Below, in pieces: positions 1 through 6,971 of a DNA stretch of 64,000 nucleotides. Position numbers and translations under genes: made by a program. The stretch is from contig NZ_JAYGHA010000015.1 of the NCBI RefSeq assembly GCF_034931405.1, positions 1 through 64,000 on the forward strand, given 5' to 3'. Origin of the DNA: RDYJ01 sp034931405. Its GTDB lineage: Bacteria > Cyanobacteriota > Cyanobacteriia > Cyanobacteriales > Nostocaceae. The notes beneath the pieces were generated by a model. It was not told the origin of the DNA. It did no database searches and saw only the letters and a list, made by a program, of their open reading frames with translations. Within the stretch, counting starts at the first letter, position 1. Each line of letters starts with the position of its first letter.

Positions 1-219
1 CCCTTTTCTTAGTTGTTTCATTCTACTAATTGCTTCTTGAATTGATTTTTTAGTAGTAATTTTTCCCCAAGCGTTATGTTTAATTGTGGTAGTTTCTTTA
101 TTATCTAATGGTTGGACAACTACCAATACTTCTACAGATTTATCTTTAAAATTTGTATGGGTTTGGATTTTTAATATACCATCTGTGCCGATATGTGCCA
201 GCAATTTCATTGTTTCCAT
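1..219 (-). CDS. Small antitoxin-like protein, 3' end outside window
   Basis: The frame is open from an ATG at 219 to the window edge (73 codons), so the C-terminus is missing. The product begins METMKLLAHIGTDGILKIQ, and a second ATG at 210 (MKLLAH) is an equally likely start. Short cyanobacterial proteins with this MKLLAHIG..G.L start and a V-E-V-hydrophobic-QP stretch usually lie just upstream of PIN-domain toxins. I therefore infer an antitoxin whose toxin lies off the window. The next leftward gene is not visible, so the pairing cannot be confirmed. It lies among several other toxin-antitoxin genes. Confidence 0.6.
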   Translation of the reverse strand, partial: METMKLLAHIGTDGILKIQTHTNFKDKSVEVLVVVQPLDNKETTTIKHNAWGKITTKKSIQEAISRMKQLRKG

Positions 220-283
220 TTTTAACCACCATTTTTAGGTACAGGTTGCCAATTTCCCTATTTATTCATATTTATATTACTAC

Positions 284-496
284 TTAAATTAAAACCTCAA
301 CTTCTTGGGCGATACTTGTAGGTTGGGGAATTGGTAAACCTGACTCTATTAAACCTTCTATATGAAATTCTATGGCTTCAACAATCATTTGTTGAACTTC
401 TGCTAATGTTTCAGCCACAGCTATACAACCGGGTAAGTCGGGAACATAAGCACCATAACTGGTATTTCCTTTTTCAATTACTACTGTATAACGCAT
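284..496 (-). CDS. hicB: HicB-family antitoxin
   Basis: Seventy residues starting MRYTVVIEKGNTSYGAYVPDLPGC, with the HicB core Y-G-A-Y-VPDLPGC-I-A-ET followed by an A-I-E-x-HIEG-L helix. HicB is the antitoxin of the HicAB type II module; it has a degraded RNase H-like fold that binds and blocks HicA. I chose the ATG at 496. The in-frame extension to 526 would run into the hicA stop, and HicB proteins normally start M-R/K-Y-x-V. It follows hicA by 20 bases on the same strand, the usual toxin-first order. No DNA-binding tail is visible, so any autoregulation may need the complex. Confidence 0.85.
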   Translation of the reverse strand: MRYTVVIEKGNTSYGAYVPDLPGCIAVAETLAEVQQMIVEAIEFHIEGLIESGLPIPQPTSIAQEVEVLI

Positions 497-516
497 TATT
501 CTTATTCCAATTGTGT

Positions 517-687
517 TTATCTCCAAATACTTTTTATTGTACCAATGGGTACATCAATATTAGGTTTACCGGAAACTGTAACAGTACCAATTTTATCAGG
601 ATGTTTAAACTGTCGGTGACTTCCTCTGGTTCTTGCTAAATACCAACCATCAGCTTCTAGTCGCTGAATCACAACTTTTACTTTCAT
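517..687 (-). CDS. hicA: HicA-family mRNA interferase toxin
   Basis: A 56-residue frame starting MKVKVVIQRLEADGWYLART and ending in IKSIWR. It carries the HicA hallmark G-S-H-R-Q-F-KHP (the conserved catalytic His is residue 24) and V-T-V-SGKP. HicA is a small double-stranded-RNA-binding-fold ribonuclease that cleaves mRNA when released from HicB. Length and residues match the family and no damage is visible, so the pair should be functional. The gene is too short for many ORF callers. A second, broken copy of its 3' end lies at about 3151-3203. Confidence 0.85.
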   Translation of the reverse strand: MKVKVVIQRLEADGWYLARTRGSHRQFKHPDKIGTVTVSGKPNIDVPIGTIKSIWR

Positions 688-710
688 ATTAACATCTATC
701 TGTAGAGGTG

Positions 711-729
711 AAATTTATGTTATAAATTT
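711..729. promoter_or_regulatory. Perfect palindrome upstream of hicAB
   Basis: AAATTTAT (711-718) and ATAAATTT (722-729) are 8-base perfect inverted arms with a 3-base loop, 23 bases upstream of the hicA start. The position suits an operator or promoter element for HicAB autoregulation. Such palindromes arise readily in AT-rich DNA, so this is only suggestive. Confidence 0.3.
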
Positions 730-752
730 TCTCATCTTTTATAATCTCTATT

Positions 753-1721
753 TTACTCCTCATCATCATGCAAATTAGAAATATAAGCCGGAAGTTTCCC
801 AAAACTGATTCTTTCTACATATTTAATGGTACGATGTTCCTCTAATGATGTTTGAATTAAGGTATTTATTAACAACCGAAATTTATTAACATCTGCTTGA
901 GATGGTGATTTTAATTGTGCAGCTAATAAACTGGAAATTTGCAAAATAAATTGCATATTAGGTAAGTTAGTTTCCGTTTGTTCAATAATTTCATATTTTT
1001 TATTAAGACAATATTCATTACCTACATGAGAATAATCAGCGAGTGTTTTTAATAGTTCTGGTTTCCAATTAATAATTACTTGTTTAATTCCTGGGATTCT
1101 ATTTAATAAAACAGCGATGATTTTCGGTAAATTAGGAATGAAATCACCGATATTTCTAAATCTATAGATAGGAGTATCAAGAATTAATTCTATTGTGCTA
1201 ACTGGTGGTGCGCCAAATGTATAGGTTTCTAAAGTATAAGGTGCAATAGGTTTTAATTCGGTTTCACTAATTCGTTTAGTAATTAATGTAGCCGCAGCAC
1301 CGCCTAAACTATGTCCAGTGACGAAAATATTTTTGTTGGCGTTTTCTTCTATTTGGATAAAGTCTTGTAATTGTTGCCAGAAACTTTTAACATAAAGATT
1401 AAAACCGGAGTGAATTGCTTCTGAATTGGGGAATGCTAGTAAGTTAAAGAAGTAATCATCTAATCTTTCTGTACCTCTAATAGCAATGACAATATCATTT
1501 TCTGTGGATAGGAGTAAACCACAACAAACTAATTCATCGGTATCGCTTAAAGGACGTGGTGCTGAGATAAATTCTATGGTTTGATATGGTGGAAAAAATG
1601 ATGGAGAACCTGTTTTTAGGATATCGCTAACTATATCATTTCCTTGTTTATAGGCGACGTAAGCGAGTTGAGAAATACAAGCCATTTCTAGGGTGCGTTG
1701 TCTGTCGGTTGATGTTTTCAT
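753..1721 (-). CDS. Class 3 lipase-like alpha/beta hydrolase
   Basis: A 322-residue protein of the Lipase_3 type. The nucleophile elbow V-T-G-H-S-L-G-G-A-A-A places the catalytic Ser at residue 138. The acid Asp193 sits in F-R-N-I-G-D-F-I-P-N-L-P and His232 in Y-S-H-V-G-N-E, giving a complete triad. Upstream, I-A-I-R-G-T-E (80-85) forms the oxyanion region and I-H-S-G-F follows. No signal peptide or membrane segment is visible, so it is probably cytoplasmic. Expected activity is hydrolysis of acyl esters such as glycerolipids; the real substrate is unknown. It stands alone between toxin-antitoxin genes, and its divergent neighbour starts at 1818. Confidence 0.85.
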   Translation of the reverse strand: MKTSTDRQRTLEMACISQLAYVAYKQGNDIVSDILKTGSPSFFPPYQTIEFISAPRPLSDTDELVCCGLLLSTENDIVIAIRGTERLDDYFFNLLAFPNSEAIHSGFNLYVKSFWQQLQDFIQIEENANKNIFVTGHSLGGAAATLITKRISETELKPIAPYTLETYTFGAPPVSTIELILDTPIYRFRNIGDFIPNLPKIIAVLLNRIPGIKQVIINWKPELLKTLADYSHVGNEYCLNKKYEIIEQTETNLPNMQFILQISSLLAAQLKSPSQADVNKFRLLINTLIQTSLEEHRTIKYVERISFGKLPAYISNLHDDEE

Positions 1722-1817
1722 GTTGGTTAAAGAGGTAAAATTTTGATTTTATTTGTGCAAAATAGATATAGTAGCCAGATATATTGTATAATAAATTATG
1801 TAGCTCGCTGATAAAAT

Positions 1818-2030
1818 ATGCAAGATACCCTAACCATTATTATTACTCCAGAACTGAAAGCAGCACTTTTAGAAATTACTCAAACTGAAGGTATATCTGC
1901 TGATAGTTTAGTTGGTAAAGCTATTGAGGACTACATCTTTACACACAAATTCCGCGCATTGCGTTCTTACTTAATGCAAAAGAATGAAACAGTTTACACA
2001 GATGAGGAAATTTTTGAGATAATTTCATGA
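1818..2030 (+). CDS. Ribbon-helix-helix-type antitoxin with lost toxin
   Basis: Seventy residues: M-Q-D-T-L-T-I-I-I-T-P-E-L-K-A-A-L beta-strand plus helix, then I-S-A-D-S-L-V-G-K-A-I-E-D-Y-I, and an acidic tail ending DEEIFEIIS. This is the shape of VapB/RHH-like antitoxins that pair with PIN toxins. The stop overlaps the ATG of the next frame (ATGA at 2027-2030), the usual coupling in such operons, but that next frame stops after nine codons. A TATAAT box at 1787-1792 could be its -10 element. The antitoxin is intact but orphaned. Confidence 0.7.
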   Translation: MQDTLTIIITPELKAALLEITQTEGISADSLVGKAIEDYIFTHKFRALRSYLMQKNETVYTDEEIFEIIS

Positions 2031-2056
2031 AGCTAGTTATAGATACTAATAATTAA
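2027..2056 (+). pseudogene. Amputated PIN-domain toxin (first nine codons only)
   Basis: The ATG overlaps the upstream antitoxin stop, and the frame reads MKLVIDTNN before TAA. MKLVIDTN is the canonical first beta-strand of VapC/PIN proteins, including the first catalytic Asp. Nothing downstream restores a PIN frame, and the next gene (2086) starts its own PIN domain of a different subgroup. I read this as the stump left by deletion of the toxin. Confidence 0.6.
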
Positions 2057-2085
2057 TAAAATTTGTAACACCATGTTTTGAAAAT

Positions 2086-2571
2086 ATGAATAAACAATAT
2101 AGAATATATTTAGATGTTTGTTGTATTAATCGTCCTTTTGATGACCAAACTCAATGGCGAATTAGGTTAGAAACTGAAGCAATTTTAGAAATTATCAATC
2201 ATTGTCTATCTGGAAAATGGCAATTAGTCAGTAGTACAGCTTTAGAATTAGAAATTGCCAGAACTCCAGATATAAACAGGAGAGAACAAGTACAAAAAGT
2301 CTTAACAATAGCTCATGATAAGATTTTAGTTACAGAAGAAATTACTCGAAGAGCGATAGAATTAACAACATTTAATATTAAAAAATTTGATGCTTTTCAT
2401 CTGGCTTGTGCTGAAAATAACGCTGATATTTTCTTAACTACTGATAGCCGTCTATTGTCAAAATCATTAAGCTATAAGGATAATATAAATATAATAGTTG
2501 CTAATCCAATGATCTGGTTAGCAGAAGCTACTAATAATATTGTACAAGGAGGAGAAAATGACCCCAATTGA
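2086..2571 (+). CDS. PIN-domain ribonuclease toxin
   Basis: A 161-residue PIN protein. The first acidic residue is in R-I-Y-L-D-V-C-C (Asp10), a second group lies in L-E-L-E-I-A-R-T, then K-K-F-D-A-F-H-L-A-C-A-E and the closing F-L-T-T-D-S-R-L-L. These are the metal-binding acids of the fold, so it should be active as a ribonuclease. The Y-L-D-V-C-C-I-N-R-P-F-D-D opening marks a cyanobacterial subgroup distinct from VapC. It overlaps the following small gene by 14 bases, which implies translational coupling and a toxin-antitoxin pair with toxin first. Confidence 0.8.
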   Translation: MNKQYRIYLDVCCINRPFDDQTQWRIRLETEAILEIINHCLSGKWQLVSSTALELEIARTPDINRREQVQKVLTIAHDKILVTEEITRRAIELTTFNIKKFDAFHLACAENNADIFLTTDSRLLSKSLSYKDNINIIVANPMIWLAEATNNIVQGGENDPN

Positions 2572-2752
2572 ACTATACAGAAAAGGATTTAAAGCTCTTG
2601 TAGATGCTTTAGGATATGTTGATGCTATCAGGTTTATTCGTCAATTTGATAATGGTAGTGGAGACTATACAGAAGAACGTCATCAATGGTTAGATAATGT
2701 AACAATGGATGAAATACTAGCAGATATTAAGAAACATCAAGAAACTATCTAG
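2558..2752 (+). CDS. Small partner (likely antitoxin) of the PIN protein
   Basis: Sixty-four residues starting MTPIELYRKGFKALVDALGY, followed by V-D-A-I-R-F-I-R-Q-F and T-M-D-E-I-L-A-D-I-K-K. The ATG at 2558 is chosen because GGAGGAG (2549-2554) gives a strong ribosome-binding site inside the PIN gene; a longer frame from 2540 lacks one. Similar small proteins accompany this PIN subgroup in cyanobacteria, so an antitoxin role is inferred from partnership rather than from a known fold. Confidence 0.65.
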   Translation: MTPIELYRKGFKALVDALGYVDAIRFIRQFDNGSGDYTEERHQWLDNVTMDEILADIKKHQETI

Positions 2753-2808
2753 GGGGGGAAAGATAAATAGGTTTTAATTTTTGATTCTTTAACCCAGGAG
2801 ATTGTTTT

Positions 2809-3138
2809 ATGGAAAGAATAAATTACTCGCAAATTATTCAAGATATTTTAAGCAATCATTCCAGAAATGATATAGCTAACGGTACAGAAATTCAATTGCT
2901 TTTTGATACCCAACGTCATCATTATCAAGTATTAAATATTGGTTGGAAACAACAAATCAGAACCTATGGTGTGATTATTCATGTTGATATTAAAGATGAT
3001 AAAATCTGGATACAAAGAGATGGTACAGAAGTTGGTATTGCTAATGAATTAATAGCTGTTGGTGTCCCTAAAGAAGATATTGTTTTAGGATTTCATGCTC
3101 CTTATAAGCGGCAATTTACAGGTTTTGCAGTGGGATAA
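2809..3138 (+). CDS. xisI: XisI-like fdxN element excision controlling factor
   Basis: A 109-residue protein with the XisI pattern: a T-E-I-Q-L-L-F-D-T-Q-R-H-H-Y-Q start, G-W segment, I-H-V-D-I-K-D-D-K-I-W-I-Q, V-G-V-P-K-E-D-I-V-L-G-F and an F-A-V-G end. XisI and XisH are accessory factors for excision of the fdxN element by the recombinase XisF during heterocyst differentiation, and both belong to large families of unknown biochemistry. AGGAG lies ten bases before the start. No xisH lies upstream, where it normally sits, and no site-specific recombinase is in the window, so this copy is an orphan with unclear function. Confidence 0.85.
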   Translation: MERINYSQIIQDILSNHSRNDIANGTEIQLLFDTQRHHYQVLNIGWKQQIRTYGVIIHVDIKDDKIWIQRDGTEVGIANELIAVGVPKEDIVLGFHAPYKRQFTGFAVG

Positions 3139-3150
3139 TAAATAATTAGT

Positions 3151-3203
3151 GTACCAATGGGTACGTCAAGATTGGGTTTACCGGAAATTGTAACTGTATC
3201 AGG
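3151..3203 (-). pseudogene. 3' fragment of a hicA gene
   Basis: Read on the minus strand this stretch encodes V-T-I-SGKPNLDVPIGT. The intact hicA at 517-687 encodes V-T-V-SGKPNIDVPIGT, and the DNA is also nearly identical (compare 540-595 with 3151-3203). No start or upstream HicA part is present on the 5' side and the frame runs on past the usual end. It is a relic of a second HicA toxin gene. Confidence 0.6.
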
Positions 3204-3281
3204 CTTATATTGACGTATTACCTTGAAAATAGTAATATTTATCATGTAAATAGTAATACACACTTGTAAGCAGTAAATTTT

Positions 3282-3686
3282 ATGTCAGCAGAATTTCCTA
3301 CCCCAGACAGCTTATGGATTATTACTGAAGAAGTGGCAGAAACCTCAACGACGACTATTAGCGGTGCTAGAAGTAGTGGTGATACAGGTGGATTATTGGG
3401 AAGTAAGACTACTGAGGAACAAATAATAGTCACTAAAGAAAAGGACAAAGTAGTAATTACGAGACGTAAAGTTGAAGTCACAAAACTCAAGCAGGAAATG
3501 AGAGGATTTATACAAGCGATGCGAGAATGCTTAGATGAAGCCGATACTGATGATTCAAAAATTCGCTTAGATGAAGTGGAAGTTTCTGTAGAAGTCAATG
3601 GAGAAGGACAACTGAGTTTATTCGGAACAGGAGGAAAAGTAGGTGGTAAAGGTAGTCTGACTTTTAAATTCAAGCGACAATCGTAG
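3282..3686 (+). CDS. Pepco-type (peptidase co-occurring) small protein
   Basis: A 134-residue protein without membrane segments. It has a Ser/Thr/Gly-rich N-terminal half, a basic-acidic helical middle (K-V-E-V-T-K-L-K-Q-E-M-R-G-F-I-Q-A-M), and a C-terminal beta-rich part L-D-E-V-E-V-S-V-E-V-N-G-E-G-Q-L-S-L-F-G-T-G-G with a G-S-L-T-F-K-F-K-R end. This organisation resembles small proteins encoded next to caspase- or trypsin-like peptidases (Pepco/CU044_2847-like). Its stop is six bases before the caspase gene, so they form an operon. A regulator, adaptor or substrate role for the peptidase is inferred from this linkage. Confidence 0.6.
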   Translation: MSAEFPTPDSLWIITEEVAETSTTTISGARSSGDTGGLLGSKTTEEQIIVTKEKDKVVITRRKVEVTKLKQEMRGFIQAMRECLDEADTDDSKIRLDEVEVSVEVNGEGQLSLFGTGGKVGGKGSLTFKFKRQS

Positions 3687-3692
3687 ATTAAA

Positions 3693-5519
3693 ATGGGTAA
3701 GAATTGGGCAATTAGTATCGGTATTAATCAATACGACAACCTGCAACCCCTAAACTTTGCTAAACGGGATGCAGAAGCAATGGCCGCTTGGTTTCGGGAA
3801 GAAGCGAAATTTGATCAGGTGTTTTTATTTACAGAAGACTCTCCACCCATTCCCACTAATCCACCCATTCCCACTCAACCAACTTACGGACGGTTGCGGC
3901 GGTTTTTGCAAGCACAGTTTGAACAACCTCTATTAAAACCAGAGGATAATTTGTGGTTCTTTTTTGCTGGACATGGTATGCGTCATGCAGACAAAGACTA
4001 TTTAATGCTTGCAGATAGTGATCCTGGTGATATTGAACATACAGCTATTTCCGTTGAATACATCACTGAAAGATTGCGTCGTAGTCGTGCTGATAATGTA
4101 GTTTTGTTATTAGATGCTTGTCGAGAAGAAAGCAGTCGTAGTGGTTTAGGAATAGGTGAAGAAAAGCATCAAGGAGTGATTACTTTTTATTCCTGTGCTG
4201 CTAACCAAAAATCTTGGAAAATTGCCGAATTACAACATGGATCATTTACCCATACACTATTAACAGGTTTAAGATTACATGGTGAAGCTAATTGTGCCAC
4301 TGTAGAACGATTAGATAGATATTTAAATTCTTATGTTCCTCAATTAAATTCTAGCTATCAAAAGCCAATTCAAAATCCTTATCTCAAGGCAGAACCGCCA
4401 TATAAAATGTATTACATTTTGTTAGACCAATCTGCCACCCTCAAAGATGTTGAAACTTTAAGGTATAGGGCATCTATAGCTGAAAATCAGGGAAATTTTG
4501 ATTTAGCAAAGCAGTTATGGATTAGAGTTTTAGGGGTATCCTCTGTTGATCAAGATGCCTTAGAAGCTATTGAAAGAATTGCGATTAAAAAGCATAATTC
4601 AACAAGCCAGGAAATAATTTCACAGCTTATTACCAAACCTGAAAATTCTACATTATCTAGAGGCGATTCTGCTGTAAAAACTTCATCTACATCTACACCT
4701 GAATTATTAACATTTAAGTTTGAAACTGTAACAGTTGATGAGACAGGAAACATAGTCAAACGCAACCCTAACAACCAAGCTAAATTCTTTAAAGAAGATT
4801 TGGGTAATGGTATCACCTTAGAAATGGTAGAAATTCCTGCTGGTTCTTTTAAAATGGGTTCACCACCAGAGGAAAAGGAACGAAGCGAATCTGAAAGCCC
4901 TCAAAGGATAGTAAATGTTCCTGCCTTTTTTATGGGTAAATTTGCTGTAACTCAAGAACAGTACCAACAAATCATGGGTAAAAATCCCTCTAATGTTAAA
5001 GGAAATAAACGCCCTGTAGAAACTGTTTCTTGGAATGATGCAGCAGAGTTTTGCAAAAAGCTGAGTCAAAAAACTGGCCGTACCTACAGATTACCCAGTG
5101 AGGCAAAATGGGAATATGCCTGTCGTGCAGGTACAACTACACCCTTTTACTTTGGCGAAGCCATTACTACTGATTTAGTTAATTATGACGGCAACAACAC
5201 TTATGCTGATGCTCCCAAGGGTAAAAATCGCCAACAAACAACCGATGTAGGAATTTTTCCGCCTAATGCTTTTGGTTTGTATGATATGCACGGTAATGTT
5301 TGGGAATGGTGTGCAGATACATGGCATGAAAATTATCAATGTGCGCCAACAGATGGTAGTGATTGGATTGGACAAAGCGATACTATAATACTGCGGGGCG
5401 GTTCTTGCTACTACATTCCTGATGTCTGCCGTTCCGCGTCTCGCTACCTCAGTTCCTTCCCCAATAACCGTGACTTCGCTATTGGTTTTCGTGTTGTTTG
5501 CGCGGTCGAGAGGACTTAG
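3693..5519 (+). CDS. Orthocaspase fused to FGE-sulfatase/C-lectin-fold domain
   Basis: A 608-residue fusion. Residues 1-245 are a peptidase C14 caspase-like domain with both catalytic residues: His94 in F-F-F-A-G-H-G and Cys143 in L-L-L-D-A-C-R. A linker with a TPR-like helix pair (about 255-300) follows. Residues ~375-605 are a formylglycine-generating-enzyme/SUMF1-type domain: I-P-A-G-S-F-K-M-G-S-P, K-F-A-V-T-Q-E-Q-Y, R-L-P-S-E-A-K-W-E-Y-A-C-R-A-G, G-L-Y-D-M-H-G-N-V-W-E-W, I-G-F-R-V-V. The paired active-site cysteines of true FGE are not in register, so the domain is probably a ligand-binding C-lectin fold. Its final ~40 codons differ sharply in codon use and look like a DGR variable region. 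Likely role: a sensor that triggers proteolysis, coupled to the Pepco protein. Confidence 0.85.
   Translation: MGKNWAISIGINQYDNLQPLNFAKRDAEAMAAWFREEAKFDQVFLFTEDSPPIPTNPPIPTQPTYGRLRRFLQAQFEQPLLKPEDNLWFFFAGHGMRHADKDYLMLADSDPGDIEHTAISVEYITERLRRSRADNVVLLLDACREESSRSGLGIGEEKHQGVITFYSCAANQKSWKIAELQHGSFTHTLLTGLRLHGEANCATVERLDRYLNSYVPQLNSSYQKPIQNPYLKAEPPYKMYYILLDQSATLKDVETLRYRASIAENQGNFDLAKQLWIRVLGVSSVDQDALEAIERIAIKKHNSTSQEIISQLITKPENSTLSRGDSAVKTSSTSTPELLTFKFETVTVDETGNIVKRNPNNQAKFFKEDLGNGITLEMVEIPAGSFKMGSPPEEKERSESESPQRIVNVPAFFMGKFAVTQEQYQQIMGKNPSNVKGNKRPVETVSWNDAAEFCKKLSQKTGRTYRLPSEAKWEYACRAGTTTPFYFGEAITTDLVNYDGNNTYADAPKGKNRQQTTDVGIFPPNAFGLYDMHGNVWEWCADTWHENYQCAPTDGSDWIGQSDTIILRGGSCYYIPDVCRSASRYLSSFPNNRDFAIGFRVVCAVERT
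5391..5516 (+). other. Candidate DGR variable region (VR) in the lectin domain
   Basis: From residue 567 (L-R-G-G-S-C) to the end, codons change from AT-rich to C-ending: TAC TAC ATT CCT GAT GTC TGC, later TAC CTC AGT TCC TTC CCC AAT AAC. Between the invariant anchors C-R-S-A and I-G-F-R-V-V almost every codon is NNY. That pattern is expected when AAC/AAT codons of a template repeat are randomised at adenines by mutagenic retrohoming. The position at the 3' end of a C-lectin/FGE fold is the standard VR location. No template repeat or reverse transcriptase lies in this window, so it would be a remote target. Confidence 0.6.
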
Positions 5520-5701
5520 TATCCTTTTATACTTTTACTCTTTTCCCCTTTACCCTTTTTTCTTTTTTCTCTCTTGAAGCGTAGCGGAGCGATCTAAATT
5601 TTTTTTGAAACAGCTATTAGCTTGACTTTAATCAATGTGAATCCCACGATGAACTTGATTTTCTCTTTCCTGAACTTAGCCGCATTTATAATCATGATTT
5701 A

Positions 5702-6082
5702 GTGATCATCGAATCATGGCAAAATCATGTAGATTGGGTAAAATCTCTACCTCCAGCAGAATTAAAACTTTTAAATAGTGCAGATTTTCATAATTCAGAA
5801 ACTACCCAAACTATAACTAATTCAGAAATACCACCAGAACAAATCAGCTACGAAAATATAGCTGAAAAATCTCATTTTTATTCCTTACGTGATCAATTAT
5901 TATTTATGTTTGCGCCAGAATTACGCCGGGAGTATGAAATTTATGTGAGTCAACAAGCTGCAAATTCTGGATATAGAACATTAGTTACTTCTAATTTACA
6001 ACAAGCATCAGATTTAACCGTTGCAAATCTTTATTACTACTTTAATATTAGAGAGGAATCACAGAAAGAAGAGTCGATATAA
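5702..6082 (+). CDS. Hypothetical protein, probably 5'-truncated
   Basis: A 126-residue frame starting at GTG (M-I-I-E-S-W-Q-N-H-V-D-W), with no recognised family. The same frame is open upstream to 5621 and reads as plausible protein (D-E-L-D-F-L-F-P-E-L-S-R-I-Y-N-H-D-L) but has no ATG or usable start before the TAG at 5618. The natural protein was therefore probably longer and has lost its start. The body is hydrophilic and helical with a Y-Y-Y-F-N-I segment near the end and no membrane segments. It follows the caspase gene on the same strand after a 180-base spacer holding a pyrimidine-rich tract (5523-5572). Confidence 0.4.
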   Translation: MIIESWQNHVDWVKSLPPAELKLLNSADFHNSETTQTITNSEIPPEQISYENIAEKSHFYSLRDQLLFMFAPELRREYEIYVSQQAANSGYRTLVTSNLQQASDLTVANLYYYFNIREESQKEESI

Positions 6083-6216
6083 CAGGATATGGAAAATAAA
6101 GATCGCTGTTATAATACATAACTAGGATAGCAGTCACCTATAATAAAAATTAGGTTATAATTGTTGATCTAACTGATTAATTAACCAGCAAAGAAAATGG
6201 AAAATGCTGATTTATT

Positions 6217-6552
6217 TCATAAATATTCAAGATGATTAATCATTTCTTCAACTTCAAGCACCTGCCAAATTAACATTAAACCCTGTAAAATTTCCCCAAT
6301 TGATTTACTCTTTTGCTGACAATAAACTATACCATAATGAGAAATATCTTGATTATGAATCCTGAAGAAATCAGTATCTTGAGTAAAAATTACCCGTTTT
6401 TGAGATCCAGCAAAATTCAATTGTTCTTCATCTGATTTACCAATTAAATTTTGTTCTGGACTTGTTGTTACATCTATTCCTCTTCTTCTTAATCCATCAG
6501 CGATCGCTTGACTTACATTTTCATCTAAATGAAATTTAGCTCTATTTTTCAT
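6217..6552 (-). CDS. DUF5615 PIN-like toxin
   Basis: A 111-residue PIN-like protein of the DUF5615 family. It opens F-H-L-D-E-N-V-S with Asp and Glu, has G-L-R-R-R-G-I-D-V-T-T and the strand V-I-F-T-Q-D-T-D-F-F, whose two acids complete the metal site, then H-Y-G-I-V-Y. It is encoded directly downstream of a DUF433 gene, with an 11-base overlap of start and stop. That DUF433-DUF5615 order is the standard pairing of a putative antitoxin and PIN-like ribonuclease toxin. Nothing looks damaged. Confidence 0.85.
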   Translation of the reverse strand: MKNRAKFHLDENVSQAIADGLRRRGIDVTTSPEQNLIGKSDEEQLNFAGSQKRVIFTQDTDFFRIHNQDISHYGIVYCQQKSKSIGEILQGLMLIWQVLEVEEMINHLEYL

Positions 6553-6862
6553 CTTTATTTTTTAACTTTTGTTGCACAAGAGAAACGGTTTTCTTCTTCA
6601 TTTCCACCGCAAAATTTTCATCATCCTCTATTTGGGTTCTAATTTCATCTCTGTGATCATAATAATATGCTAAAGCTGCATAAATATCTGATAAATTAAT
6701 ACTGGGATAATGAAGCAATATCTCATCAGGAGACATTCCCATTTGTTCGTGCCATACTACTATATTCTGCACTGTAATTCTATGTCCAGCAATACGAGGT
6801 TTACCACCACATACCCCTGGAGTAATTTCAATATGCTCTTTAATTACAGCAATAGTTGTCAT
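6542..6862 (-). CDS. DUF433 antitoxin
   Basis: A 106-residue protein with the DUF433 signature I-E-I-T-P-G-V-C-G-G-K-P-R-I-A-G-H-R-I-T-V, then I-V-V-W-H-E-Q-M-G-M-S-P-D-E-I and Y-P-S-I-N-L-S-D-I-Y-A-A-L-A-Y-Y. This helix-turn-helix-like domain is the usual antitoxin partner of DUF5615 toxins. A charged helical tail (E-E-E/K-K-K rich) follows and could embrace the toxin. It is divergent from mazE, with a 144-base shared upstream region. Confidence 0.85.
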   Translation of the reverse strand: MTTIAVIKEHIEITPGVCGGKPRIAGHRITVQNIVVWHEQMGMSPDEILLHYPSINLSDIYAALAYYYDHRDEIRTQIEDDENFAVEMKKKTVSLVQQKLKNKDEK

Positions 6863-6971
6863 TTTAGTTTTCCTTAAATAACGTCATTAATTAATTATAA
6901 CCTCTATCTAATTATTTTTTCCTATTCATTTTAATATTTATTATCAAAATGATCAAGATAGAGTAAAATCA

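Noticed and set aside
3242..3673. 143-residue minus-strand frame
   Set aside because: Antisense shadow of the Pepco gene; Ser/Val/Thr-rich without start signals.
5391..5519. Genuine formylglycine-generating active site
   Set aside because: The paired catalytic cysteines are not in register in this C-terminal segment.
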